Assembly: GCA_900546455.1 (NCBI GenBank) | Contig: URCS01000010.1 | Coordinates: 1-44,358 of the forward strand | Direction of reading: 5' to 3' | DNA: 44,358 nucleotides | DNA from: an uncultured Collinsella sp. | Lineage (GTDB): Bacteria; Actinomycetota; Coriobacteriia; Coriobacteriales; Coriobacteriaceae | Shown here: piece after piece, positions 24,408 to 32,521 of the stretch | Position numbering within the stretch: the first letter of the stretch is position 1 | Layout: each line of letters opens with the position of its first letter | Position numbers and translations under genes: made by a program | Notes under the pieces: model-generated | What the model was told of the DNA's origin: nothing | What the model saw: the letters and a program-made list of their open reading frames with translations, nothing else | Databases searched by the model: none

Positions 24408-25247
24408 ATGGCGATCTATGTGACATCCGATGCTCACGGGCACGTGCGTGCGCTTGACGAGGCCCTGTCCAAGATTTCGCTGGCGTCCGACGATACGCTG
24501 TACGTGCTGGGCGACATGATCGATCGCGGGCCCGATCCGGTTGGCGTTATTAAGCTCGTGCGCTCGCTACCCAACGCTCACGTGCTCAAGGGCAATCACG
24601 AACAGATTATGCTCGATGCCATCATTGGCCAGGATCCGCTCGATGCCGAGACCTGGGATATCAACGGCGGTTGGACTACCCGTCAGCAGCTCAACGACAT
24701 GGAATTCGAGGCGTACGAGGAGCTCGTGCGTTGGATGGCGACGCTGCCGCTCTATGCGGTGGCCGAGACTGACGAGCGTCCGTACCTGCTGGTACATGCC
24801 GGCATCCAGACCGAGGCGGCGCGGGCGTTTTTGCTTGAACATGGGGTTGATTGTGCCGATGGTGCGGGGGCGGTGGATGCCGATCGCGAGCTGCTGCAGC
24901 AGATGCTTGCGGTGCAGTCGTCCGATGACTTGCTGTGGATTCGCCATGGCTACTGGGATGCGCCGACGGGGCTGCTTTCTTCCGACGGCAAGGGTCCGGT
25001 CGTGGTGAGCGGCCACACGCCCACGGTGTCGCTTGGACGTTATTGCGAGGTCGGCGGCCTGGCGGGACTCGATGAGGAGTCGGGGCGCGGGCAGATTGTG
25101 CGCCTGGGCGGCGAGGATACCGCCGGCGTGCCCGATCGCATCGACATCGACTGCGCCGCCGCCACCGGGTCGGAGTTTGGCCGCGTGGGTATCTTGCGCC
25201 TGGATGATGGTGCGGAATTCTACGCGAACATTCTTCCTGGCGAATGA
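24408..25247 (+). CDS. metallophosphoesterase, Ser/Thr phosphatase type
   Basis: A 279-aa calcineurin-fold phosphatase with the full set of metal motifs: D8-A-H10 (D-x-H), GDMIDRG (35-41), GNHE (62-65), a His in LLVHAG, and GHTP near residue 204. This pattern is shared by bacterial PPP-type serine/threonine phosphatases and diadenosine tetraphosphatases; I cannot decide between them. GGAAAGG site 6 bases before the ATG. No signal peptide, so cytoplasmic. Convergent with the flippase gene; copy B of the composite element lies between them. Confidence 0.88.
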   Translation: MAIYVTSDAHGHVRALDEALSKISLASDDTLYVLGDMIDRGPDPVGVIKLVRSLPNAHVLKGNHEQIMLDAIIGQDPLDAETWDINGGWTTRQQLNDMEFEAYEELVRWMATLPLYAVAETDERPYLLVHAGIQTEAARAFLLEHGVDCADGAGAVDADRELLQQMLAVQSSDDLLWIRHGYWDAPTGLLSSDGKGPVVVSGHTPTVSLGRYCEVGGLAGLDEESGRGQIVRLGGEDTAGVPDRIDIDCAAATGSEFGRVGILRLDDGAEFYANILPGE

Positions 25248-25256
25248 TTACACAAA

Positions 25257-25566
25257 GGGTAGCCAATTTGAGACGGGGCTTTTTGACTACTTTTGCCCTT
25301 CTGCCCACCAAATGATTTTTCTGGGACGAGGATTAAATAATCATTTGGCTGCCCGCTGGCTAAGTGAGTAGACTTTTTTGGAAATGCCGAGCACCCAACA
25401 TATTTGCCTCAATAAAACCGCAGGTCACAGACTTGTGGTTTGTCGGTGTGGTCGGGGATTCGGTAAAAGTCTACTCACTTAGTTTTGTGTGGTGCATATT
25501 GTCACAACGAGACCCTAGTCGGGGAGATTCCATCGCAAATTCCGGTACCGGGGGCAGCTAATTAGG
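25257..25566. repeat. composite intergenic element, copy B
   Basis: The second copy of the element at 22157-22470, again lying exactly between the ends of convergent genes. It begins GTAGCCAATTTGAGACGG (25259-25276) and ends in a degenerate copy (25554-25566) that overlaps the flippase stop. It carries a perfect 18-base inverted repeat (25360-25377 with 25465-25482, starting CTAAGTGAGTAG). Between the arms is the same core CCGCAGGTCACAGACTTGTG, and after the right arm the same ACGAGACCC-to-CGGGGAG segment. The left third differs from copy A and carries the CTGGGACG-loop hairpin (25308-25348). Arms and core are conserved while spacers diverge, which suggests structure is under selection or that the element is recently spread. 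Confidence 0.85.
25308..25348. repeat. CTGGGACG-loop hairpin, copy 1
   Basis: The stem CCAAATGATT (25308-25317) pairs perfectly with AATCATTTGG (25339-25348). The loop begins TTTCTGGGACG and continues AGGAT. A second copy, with a different but again fully paired stem and almost the same loop, is at 38053-38090. Confidence 0.75.
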
Positions 25567-27136
25567 CGCCGTATGGGTTGCGGTCGCGTTCGATGCGTTG
25601 GCGGATGTGGGCGTACTCGATGATCAGTAGCACCAGGAGTAGAGCCATGATGGCTAGGTAGCTTACCACGGCGCCCATCAGACCCAGCAGCTTAATCAGG
25701 ATCACTGGCAGCACCACGCTTACGGCGAAGCAGATCAGGTAGATCCTGGTGACGTCGCCGGCGTGGCGCAACACCGTGATGATGGCGTAGATAAAGTCGA
25801 TTGCCGAGGTGACGCCGCCGGCGACAACCATTAGCAGCGCCAGCGTGCGGTAGCGCTTAAAGTTAAGGCCGTACATAAAGCTCATGATGGGGATGCCGGG
25901 GCCTGCCATAAATGCGGCGCACGCTCCGGTAATGACCACGATTAGTGCCATAACGGCAACAATAATCAGGTCAAAGCGGCGACGCTTGCGCGGATTCGCC
26001 CAAATGCTCGACAGACGCAGGAGCTGCGGTTTATAGATAAATCCGATGCTCAGCAAAATGGCCTGCGCCGGAAAGAACAGTGCATTAAAGTACAGCTGAT
26101 ACTTGTAGGCCAGCGTGCCCTCCATCACGAACTTGGGCATGCTCTCGATTAGGTTGAACAGGAACAGCGCGCCAAAGAGCGGGGCGCACTGGATAAACAG
26201 GTGGCCAGTCTCGCGCAGACTCATGCGGCGTGATTTTTCGGTTTCGAGCAGGGCGAGCGGGGCGGTGACCAGCACGAGCGAGGCGATGGCGGCGATCCCC
26301 ATGGCCATGGCCGCGATGGGCATGCTGCGCGTGAGGAACAGTGCCACGCTAAAGACCGTGATGACGCCGACGGAACGCAGCGTTTGGCTCATGCCGGCCA
26401 AATAGAGTTTGTCGGCCTGCTGCAGGCGGCCCTCGTATACGTCGGCGATGCCGTCGATCACCTTATACAGGTAGACGCCCAGGCCGATCGTGGCCATCTG
26501 CGCGTCATAGCCGCGGGCGCTGCTGTATACCAGTCCGCATGCCAGCGCGAGCGCTCCGCAAAGCCAGCGGTTGAGCTGGTAGGAGGCGAAGGAGGTTTTC
26601 TCGTCGATATCCGAGACCTGGAAATTGCGCACGCCGTAGTTGCACGCGATCATGATGAGCGTGCCGGTGACAAATGCGATGGAGAACTTGCCGGCTTCCT
26701 CGGCGCCCACGAGCTGCGTCGACACAATGGTGAGCAGCGGAAACGCCATGCCCCATACGGCGGTGCCCAGGGTATTCCAAAGGTAGTCGCGACGGGTGGC
26801 GTGATCTTCGTACTCGGCTTCTTGCGTGGAGAAGCCGCCGCCGTAGACGGCTCCGAGCAGGCGGTTCCACCAGGCATTGACCATGCGGTGGATGGGGCCG
26901 GGCTGGCGATCGCGCTCGCGGCGACGGCGTGTGGCCTGGCTGCTGTCGGGACCGCCGGCGTTACGCTGGCTCAGCTCTTGGATTCGTGCGAGCTCCTCGG
27001 CGGTGTGCGATGCGGGAAACAGGCCGTTCTCGATGCGTCCGCCCTGTCCGTGCGCCCCACCCGATACGGTGGGGTCGGCGACGCCATTGCGGCGGGCGAT
27101 GGTGCGGCGGATGCTATCGAGGGGCGTGATGCTCAA
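25562..27136 (-). CDS. polysaccharide flippase-like membrane protein (MOP superfamily)
   Basis: A 524-aa protein whose residues ~120-510 contain about 12-14 hydrophobic segments in the style of Wzx/MATE-type flippases, which move lipid-linked sugars across the membrane. Typical stretches are WGMAFPLLTIVSTQLVGAEEAG, FSIAFVTGTLIMIACNYG and the ending LLGLMGAVVSYLAIMALLLV. The first ~115 residues are unusual: charged, Arg/Gly-rich and probably disordered (SQATRRRRERDRQPG), forming a cytoplasmic extension that most flippases lack. No glycosyltransferase genes are adjacent. ATG 27136 has an AAAGGAA site about 11 bases upstream; TATACT on the minus strand (27164-27169) is a possible -10. A later start would remove the extension, but no better ribosome site was seen. 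Confidence 0.75.
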   Translation of the reverse strand: MSITPLDSIRRTIARRNGVADPTVSGGAHGQGGRIENGLFPASHTAEELARIQELSQRNAGGPDSSQATRRRRERDRQPGPIHRMVNAWWNRLLGAVYGGGFSTQEAEYEDHATRRDYLWNTLGTAVWGMAFPLLTIVSTQLVGAEEAGKFSIAFVTGTLIMIACNYGVRNFQVSDIDEKTSFASYQLNRWLCGALALACGLVYSSARGYDAQMATIGLGVYLYKVIDGIADVYEGRLQQADKLYLAGMSQTLRSVGVITVFSVALFLTRSMPIAAMAMGIAAIASLVLVTAPLALLETEKSRRMSLRETGHLFIQCAPLFGALFLFNLIESMPKFVMEGTLAYKYQLYFNALFFPAQAILLSIGFIYKPQLLRLSSIWANPRKRRRFDLIIVAVMALIVVITGACAAFMAGPGIPIMSFMYGLNFKRYRTLALLMVVAGGVTSAIDFIYAIITVLRHAGDVTRIYLICFAVSVVLPVILIKLLGLMGAVVSYLAIMALLLVLLIIEYAHIRQRIERDRNPYGA

Positions 27137-27194
27137 GGCGATTCCTTTCTCTTACTGCGCTCTAGTATAGTCGCGGTGGTGTCCATTCGTGTTT

Positions 27195-27211
27195 TTGAAC
27201 AGGTTGTTCAA
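27195..27211. promoter_or_regulatory. operator-like palindrome between flippase and lactate permease
   Basis: TTGAACA-GGT-TGTTCAA is a perfect 7+7 palindrome in the 178-base divergent gap. It lies about 26 bases upstream of the likely -10 (27164-27169) of the flippase gene, so it covers that promoter's -35 region, and about 104 bases before the permease ATG. It could serve either gene. The binding protein is unknown. Confidence 0.5.
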
Positions 27212-27314
27212 TAATTTCGGCGGGCGGCTGTAATTTGTCGGTAAACGTGCGGTATCCTGTTGAAGTTTTGTGACCCCCCGATGCCGCTTGCGCGGTACCA
27301 AGGAGTTTCTACCC

Positions 27315-28886
27315 ATGGATGTCGCTGCGTTTTTGCTGGCTCTTGTGCCGATCATCTGGCTCGTCGTGATGCTGCTGTGCTTTAAATGGCCAGCTTGGAA
27401 GGCCGCTATTGGCTCGTTCGCCCTTTCGTGCGTGCTCGCCTTTGCGTGGTGGCATTTGCCGGCGGCGCAGATAGCCACGGCCTCGCTCGAGGGCTTTTTG
27501 ATGGCCCTGTGGCCCATCGTGCTCGTAATTATCGCCGCGGTGTTCACGTATAACCTGTGCGTGCGCACGGGTGCCATGGACGTGATCGGCAGTATGATCA
27601 CCTCCATCAGCAGCGATCGTCGTCTGCTGGCGCTGCTCGTGGCCTGGTGTTTCGGCGGTTTTATGGAGGGCATGGCCGGCTTTGGTACCGCCGTTGCCAT
27701 TCCCGCCGGCATGCTCGCGGGCCTTGGTTTTGAGGCCGTGCCTGCCGTGCTCATTTGCCTGCTGGCCAACGGCGTGCCCACGCCCTACGGCTCCATTGGC
27801 ATCCCCACGGTGTCCGTTGCCGACCTGGTGGGTCTGAATTCCCTGCACCTGGCGACCGTTCAGCTGGTGCAGCTCGCGCCCTTCTTTGTGGCGATGCCGC
27901 TGCTTATTGTGCTGGTTGCGGGCCGTGTCGCCGATGACCAGGGCAATGTTGCAAGCGTTGCCGAGCGCCTGCACGGCGTCGCCGGCGTGGCGTTGCTCTC
28001 CGGCGTATCGTTTGTTGTCGCGGCCCTGGTCGTTGCCATGTTTGTGGGTCCCGAGCTGGCCGTAGTCGTGGGCTCCATCGTGTCGCTCGCACTGACCGCC
28101 GCGCTTGCCATGCGCGCCGAGAAGTCGGGACATCTGGACGCGCGCTTCCATATGAATATCGAGGCCAGCGAACAGCTCACCGTTAAGTCGGCGCTTTCGG
28201 CCTGGTCGTGCTTCATCCTGATCTTTGTGCTGCTGCTGGGCACGTCTAATCTGGTGCCCGCTGTACATGCTGCGCTCGCGCCGTTTGCGAGCCATGTGCA
28301 GGTGTATTGCGGTGAGAATCCCGGTATGCTTACGTTTTCGTGGATCAACACGCCAGGCGTCTGGATTTTCCTGGCGGCGTTTGTCGGCGGTGCCATTCAG
28401 GGCGCTTCGCCGCGCATGATGGGCGAGGTGCTGGCCGCGACTGTGAAGCAGATGACGCCGACGGTGATCACGATGCTTTCGGTACTGGGCTGCGCCAAGG
28501 TGATGGGCTATGCCGGCATGATTTCGTCGATCAGTGCGTTTTGCATTGCGGTCGCCGGCGGTCTCTACCCGATTCTGGCTCCGTTGATCGGCGCAGTCGG
28601 TGCGTTCGTGACCGGCTCGGGTACGTCCTCGGGCATGCTGTTTGGTCCCATTCAGAGCCAGGCCGCCACTGCGCTGGGTGTGAGCGACTACTGGATGGTC
28701 GCATTGAACGCCCTGGGCGTCGCCGCCGGTAAGATGATCTCGCCGCAGACCCTCGCCATTGGTCTTGCCGCCGTGCACGTGCGCGGTAAGGATGCCGAAC
28801 TCCTGGGCGCGGTGCTGCCCTACGCTGCCGGCATGCTGGTCCTGATGAGCGCCATAGCCATGCTTGGCCAAGGCCTGCCGCTGTAG
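27315..28886 (+). CDS. lctP: L-lactate permease family transporter
   Basis: A 523-aa inner-membrane transporter of the LctP family, which imports lactate or glycolate with protons. About a dozen hydrophobic segments are present. Family marks are the N-terminal FLLALVPIIWLVVML, the LVAWCFGGFMEGMAGFGTAVAIPA loop region, NGVPTPYGSIGIPT, and near the end TGSGTSSGMLFGPIQ and GKMISPQTLAIG. The frame is open 15 codons upstream, but ATG 27315 follows AAGGAG by 9 bases and gives the usual N-terminus. In this fermentative anaerobe it would take up or balance lactate. It is followed by a GGGACGTTCC-type palindromic region and then by pckA on the same strand. Confidence 0.92.
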   Translation: MDVAAFLLALVPIIWLVVMLLCFKWPAWKAAIGSFALSCVLAFAWWHLPAAQIATASLEGFLMALWPIVLVIIAAVFTYNLCVRTGAMDVIGSMITSISSDRRLLALLVAWCFGGFMEGMAGFGTAVAIPAGMLAGLGFEAVPAVLICLLANGVPTPYGSIGIPTVSVADLVGLNSLHLATVQLVQLAPFFVAMPLLIVLVAGRVADDQGNVASVAERLHGVAGVALLSGVSFVVAALVVAMFVGPELAVVVGSIVSLALTAALAMRAEKSGHLDARFHMNIEASEQLTVKSALSAWSCFILIFVLLLGTSNLVPAVHAALAPFASHVQVYCGENPGMLTFSWINTPGVWIFLAAFVGGAIQGASPRMMGEVLAATVKQMTPTVITMLSVLGCAKVMGYAGMISSISAFCIAVAGGLYPILAPLIGAVGAFVTGSGTSSGMLFGPIQSQAATALGVSDYWMVALNALGVAAGKMISPQTLAIGLAAVHVRGKDAELLGAVLPYAAGMLVLMSAIAMLGQGLPL

Positions 28887-28887
28887 T

Positions 28888-29025
28888 CGGCACTTAGGGA
28901 CGTTCCTTATGTGCCGGCACTTTGGGAACGTCCCTAAGTGCCGGCATCCGGGGACATTCCTTGAATGTTGCCTGTTCAAGAGTGTCCCCAATGACTAGTT
29001 GTTTAAAAACGTCCCCAATGACTAG
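28888..29025. repeat. GGGACGTTCC-type palindromic repeats (REP-like), cluster 1
   Basis: Directly after lctP: a perfect 19-base inverted repeat (28888-28906 with 28925-28943, arm CGGCACTTAGGGACGTTCC). Next comes a second imperfect palindrome, GGGGACATTCCTTGAA with TTCAAGAGTGTCCCC (about 28954-28993), and then a partial unit with the same CCCCAATGACTAG ending (about 29009-29025). A related unit follows proB at 41634-41690. Units of this kind are typical of REP sequences moved by RAYT transposases. They may also end the lctP transcript. Confidence 0.8.
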
Positions 29026-29164
29026 GCCGCTTGCCTGCGATTTTTGACCGTTGGGCGGGCTTGCCGTCCTTGCCGCAAAAACGTTTTTGCATATCGGGTA
29101 CAACGGGCTTTACGTGAGTAAAGTGCGCGCCGCGTCCATGTGTCGCGTTTTTAAAGGAGGCCCC

Positions 29165-30835
29165 ATGCCTGGTGTTACCCCTGCAGAAGTTTTGTCCAAC
29201 TTTGGTATTACGCTCGTTGAAGATCCCGCCGAGAATCAACCCCGTCTGCTGGTCGATCTACCCGCCGCGGAGCTCGTCGAGCACGCCATCCGCCGCGAAG
29301 AAGGCCGCATGGCATCCAACGGCGCGCTGGTGATCGAGACGGGGGAGCGCACTGGTCGTTCGCCCAACGATCGTTTTATCGTTGACACCCCCGATGTTCA
29401 CGACAAGATCGCCTGGGGTGCGGTCAACCGCCCGCTGTCCGTCGAGAGCTATGAGGCCATCAAGGCCGGCATCGTCGACTATCTCAACGAGCGCGACGTG
29501 TTCGTCACGCGCGGCATGGCGGGCGCCGACCGCAACCACACGCGTCGCCTGCTTGTTGCCTGCGAGCGTGCCAGCCAGGCACTCTTCATTAAGCAAATGC
29601 TCGCCCGTCCGCTCGCCCGTGAAATCGCGCGCACCGGCGAGCCCGACTTCTGCGTGCTCGCGGCACCCGGCTACCAGTGCGACCCTGCCATCAAGGGCCT
29701 CAACTCCAGCGCCGCCGTGGTCATCAACTTCCAGGAGTGCGTGATTTTGGTCGCGGGTACCGGCTACTCCGGCGAAATCAAAAAGTCCATCTTCAGTGTC
29801 ATGAACTACCTGCTGCCTGTCGAGGACGACGTGCTGCCCATGCATTGCTCGGCCAGCATGGATCCCGTCACGCACGAGACCGCCGTGTTCTTTGGCCTGT
29901 CCGGCACCGGCAAGACCACGCTTTCGGCCAATCCCACGCGCCTGCTGATCGGCGACGACGAGCACGGTTGGTCCGACATGGGCATCTTCAACATCGAGGG
30001 TGGCTGCTACGCCAAATGCGAGGGCCTGGACGCCTTCCACGAGCCCGAGATCTTCAACGCTGTCCGCTTTGGCGCGATCTGCGAAAACGTGGTGCTCGAC
30101 GAGAACCGCAAGCCCAACTACGATGACATCTCGATCACGCACAACACGCGCGTGGCCTATCCCGTGGAGCACATTCCTAACGCGTGGACTAAGGGCATGG
30201 GCACCACTCCGAGTGTCGTGCTGTTCCTGACTTGCGACGCTTTTGGTGTGCTGCCGCCCATCTCGCGCCTGACGGCCGACGCCGCCATGTACCACTTTGT
30301 GACGGGCTTTACGGCTAAGATTCCCGGCACCGAAGTCGGCGTCATCGAGCCCACGCCCACGTTCTCTTCGCTGTTCGGCGAGCCGTTTATGCCGCTCGAC
30401 CCCATGGTCTACGCTAAGATGCTCGGCGAGCGCATCGCCGACGGCCGCACGCGCGTCTACCTGGTCAACACCGGTTGGATTGGCGGCGGTTATGGCGTGG
30501 GCCATCGCATCGAGCTGGCCTACACGCGCGCCCTGGTCGCTCGCGCCCTCGACGGTACCATCGAGGACAGCGAGTTTGTGCACGACGATATCTTTAATGT
30601 CGACATTCCCACTACGTGCCACGGTGTGCCCGACGGCATCCTGGTGCCGCGCCAGTACTGGCAGAGCACCGCGCGCTACGACGAGGCAGCGCACAACCTG
30701 GCGGTGATGTTCGAGGAGAACTTCGAGAAGAAGTACTCGCACCTTCCCGAGTCCGTCAAGGCCGCCGGCCCGCACGCCCAGGTGTCCGCCGAGGCCCGTC
30801 ATCGCGGCCGCGGCTTGCTGGGACTCCGCCACTAG
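29165..30835 (+). CDS. pckA: phosphoenolpyruvate carboxykinase (ATP)
   Basis: A 556-aa ATP-dependent PEP carboxykinase that interconverts oxaloacetate and PEP. In gut anaerobes it often runs toward oxaloacetate, fixing CO2 on the way to succinate. The kinase P-loop is GLSGTGKTTLS (from residue 244), with the metal site in DDEHGW and the family signatures R-S-P-N-D-R-F, YSGEIKKSIFS, MHCSAS and NTGWIGG. The frame is open from 29051, but AAAGGAGG 4 bases before ATG 29165 fixes the start. Downstream, the palindrome at 30853-30889 with a TTTT tail is a good terminator. Confidence 0.96.
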   Translation: MPGVTPAEVLSNFGITLVEDPAENQPRLLVDLPAAELVEHAIRREEGRMASNGALVIETGERTGRSPNDRFIVDTPDVHDKIAWGAVNRPLSVESYEAIKAGIVDYLNERDVFVTRGMAGADRNHTRRLLVACERASQALFIKQMLARPLAREIARTGEPDFCVLAAPGYQCDPAIKGLNSSAAVVINFQECVILVAGTGYSGEIKKSIFSVMNYLLPVEDDVLPMHCSASMDPVTHETAVFFGLSGTGKTTLSANPTRLLIGDDEHGWSDMGIFNIEGGCYAKCEGLDAFHEPEIFNAVRFGAICENVVLDENRKPNYDDISITHNTRVAYPVEHIPNAWTKGMGTTPSVVLFLTCDAFGVLPPISRLTADAAMYHFVTGFTAKIPGTEVGVIEPTPTFSSLFGEPFMPLDPMVYAKMLGERIADGRTRVYLVNTGWIGGGYGVGHRIELAYTRALVARALDGTIEDSEFVHDDIFNVDIPTTCHGVPDGILVPRQYWQSTARYDEAAHNLAVMFEENFEKKYSHLPESVKAAGPHAQVSAEARHRGRGLLGLRH

Positions 30836-30852
30836 CGTCGCCGCAAGTCCAT

Positions 30853-30889
30853 AACCACCACAAAGGGGACAGTTACCTTTGTGGTGGTT
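30853..30889. repeat. CCACCACAAAGG palindrome, copy 1 (also pckA terminator)
   Basis: A perfect 14-base stem (30853-30866 with 30876-30889), loop GGACAGTTA, followed by TTGC after GGTTTT. It is one of four copies in 3 kb and can act as a rho-independent terminator for pckA. Confidence 0.85.
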
Positions 30890-31062
30890 TTGCTTGGGCG
30901 GATGACTCAGGTTACAATACGCCTGACATATCGCCCCCTTCTCCGGATGGGGGCAGCGCAAGCGCTCTTGTGGCGGCACCGTAGGACTTTGAAGGTGGCC
31001 GCTGTGAGGGCGCTTTTTGTTTAGGCGCCCTCACTCGGGCGCGCACAATGAAGGGAGAGCGT
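30890..31062 (+). promoter_or_regulatory. promoter and structured leader (possible riboswitch or attenuator)
   Basis: TTGCTT, 17 bases, then TACAAT (30913-30918) makes a promoter. The ~140-base leader before the B3/B4 gene contains several hairpins in a row: GCCCCC/GGGGGC near 30933-30954, AGCGCAAGCGCT, GCGGC/GCCGC (about 30973-31002), and a terminator-like stem TGAGGGCGC (31005-31013) with GCGCCCTCA (31025-31033) whose loop holds TTTTTGTTT. The layout is that of a riboswitch or attenuator, but I cannot match it to T-box, SAM, TPP or other classes. A 25-codon frame (30947-31024) ends inside the terminator-like hairpin, so leader-peptide attenuation is another option, although it lacks a good ribosome site. 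Confidence 0.5.
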
Positions 31063-31782
31063 ATGAAGGGCTTTGTTGCCGAGAATTCGTTTTGGGAGCT
31101 GTTTCCACAGGCGGCGGTCGGCGTCGTGGTCGTAAAGGGCATGAAGCCCGCGGCTCAGATTCCCCAGGAGGACGTGGATGCCATTGCCGCGTTGCTCGAC
31201 CGCGCCAATATCGATGCGGAGCGTCACCTGACGAGCGATACCATCAGCGAGAACGCGCCGGTGAAGGCTTGGCGTGACGCGTACCGGCTGTTCAAGACTA
31301 AAAAGGGCGCCCGCTGCTCGATCGAGAACTTGCTCAAGCGCGTGCTCAAGGGCAAGCCGGTCGGTCATATCACACCGGCGGTGGATATTTACAACACGGT
31401 GTCGTTGACCTATGCGCTGCCCGTGGGAGGCGAGGATCTGCATGCGATTGAGGGAGACCTTCGCTTGAAGGTGACCGACGGCGGCGACGCGTTCTTGCCA
31501 CTTGGCGAGGAGGCGGATGATCCGACGCTGCCCGGTGAGCTTGCTTATATCGATGATGCGGGCGCCGTGTGCCGTTGCTGGAACTGGCGCGATGGCGTTC
31601 GCACGGCGCTGTCCGACGATTCGGCGGACGCATTTCTGGCGATTGAGTGCGTGGAGCCCGAGCGGATGGGGGATTGCCAGGCCGCCATCGATCGCTTGGC
31701 CGAGCTGCTCGAGCGCTATCTGGGAGCGACGGTTGTCGTTAAGACGCTTGTGACCCGCGACAATCCCTGCGTGGAGCTGTAG
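31063..31782 (+). CDS. B3/B4 tRNA-binding domain protein
   Basis: A 239-aa protein resembling the free-standing B3/B4 domain, the editing-type domain of the phenylalanyl-tRNA synthetase beta chain. Marks are AWRDAYRLFKTKKGARCSIENLL, ITPAVDIYNTVSLTYALPVGGEDLHAI, and later WNWRDGVRTAL. Free-standing relatives are thought to bind or hydrolyse mischarged tRNA or amino-acid-like substrates; function here is unproven. ATG 31063 follows AGGGAG by 5 bases and is preferred over the in-frame ATG at 31048. The structured leader upstream suggests regulated expression. Followed by a CCACCACAAAGG palindrome. Confidence 0.82.
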   Translation: MKGFVAENSFWELFPQAAVGVVVVKGMKPAAQIPQEDVDAIAALLDRANIDAERHLTSDTISENAPVKAWRDAYRLFKTKKGARCSIENLLKRVLKGKPVGHITPAVDIYNTVSLTYALPVGGEDLHAIEGDLRLKVTDGGDAFLPLGEEADDPTLPGELAYIDDAGAVCRCWNWRDGVRTALSDDSADAFLAIECVEPERMGDCQAAIDRLAELLERYLGATVVVKTLVTRDNPCVEL

Positions 31783-31810
31783 CGGCGCCTAGAACCTATT
31801 GATGCCCCAG

Positions 31811-31845
31811 ACCACCACAAAGGTGCCTGTCCCCTTTGTGGTGGT
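31811..31845. repeat. CCACCACAAAGG palindrome, copy 2
   Basis: A perfect 13-base stem (31811-31823 with 31833-31845), loop TGCCTGTCC, followed by TTTTA. Terminator-like for the B3/B4 gene. The loop is the reverse complement of the loop of copy 3, so the unit is inserted in the opposite orientation. Confidence 0.85.
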
Positions 31846-31952
31846 TTTTATGTTGATGGGTTAACAATTGGGTCGCGTGGAGGCGGCAGTCGCTGAGTAC
31901 GGCTAAGATGTTTACCCGTTAGCATCATGCAAGCGAAAGGCGGTCGTCTCCC

Positions 31953-32402
31953 ATGCAGCAGAACGACGAGACACGTTTCGAGGATTTTGTCGGACTGATT
32001 AGCGGGCTGTACAAGGAGATTCAGCGTATCAAGACGTCCGAGGGCGCAAGGCTGGGCCTCAAGGGCTCCGACGTTATGTGCCTGTACTACCTGGAGCGCA
32101 GCAAGGACGGCATGACCGGCGCCGATCTGGCTCGCGTGGCCGGCGTGACGCGCGCTGCCGTTTCGCGCACGCTGGCGCACCTGGAGGAGGGCGGCTTTGT
32201 CGAGGTCGATGACTCGGGCGATGCTGCCGTCAAGTACCGCGCACCGGTTCGCCTGACCACGCTGGGTGGCGAGAGCATGAACGAGGCGGACCGCATCATT
32301 CGCGAGGTGCTCGATACCACCGGTAAGGCTATGGGTGTGGAGCAGCGCGAGCAGATGTATGCGTCGCTGCGAACGATTCTCAACACCCTGCGCGAGATTT
32401 AA
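31953..32402 (+). CDS. MarR family transcriptional regulator
   Basis: A 149-aa winged-helix regulator. The helix-turn-helix is in MTGADLARVAGVTRAAVSRT, followed by a wing with VEVDDSGDAAVKYRAPVRLT. The N- and C-terminal helices (residues ~1-40 and ~115-149) form the dimer interface of this family. ATG 31953 with an AAAGGCGG site. The DegV gene lies 119 bases downstream on the same strand and may be a target. No cognate palindrome was identified in its promoter region. Confidence 0.9.
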   Translation: MQQNDETRFEDFVGLISGLYKEIQRIKTSEGARLGLKGSDVMCLYYLERSKDGMTGADLARVAGVTRAAVSRTLAHLEEGGFVEVDDSGDAAVKYRAPVRLTTLGGESMNEADRIIREVLDTTGKAMGVEQREQMYASLRTILNTLREI

Positions 32403-32521
32403 GGCCGCCAAGGCATTTGCTTCTAATTAACAACTGCATAGTCCCGTTTGAGCGCGTATGCCGTGCCGGGGCATTGCTGTCAAAATTCCCTGCGAGAGGT
32501 CCGCGCAAGAAAGGATTCGCT

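Noticed and set aside
22157..25566. Composite elements A and B as ends of one transposon carrying the genes between them
   Set aside because: They are direct copies flanking two housekeeping-type genes, with no transposase and no matching target duplications. Independent copies are simpler.
27309..30979. Long minus-strand frames opposite lctP and pckA (560 and 573 aa)
   Set aside because: Both are antisense to well-identified transporters and enzymes and lack ribosome sites or family features.
30890..31062. T-box, TPP or SAM riboswitch
   Set aside because: The conserved cores (T-box UGGNACCGCG, TPP CUGAGA, SAM-I kink-turn set) are not found; left as an unclassified leader.
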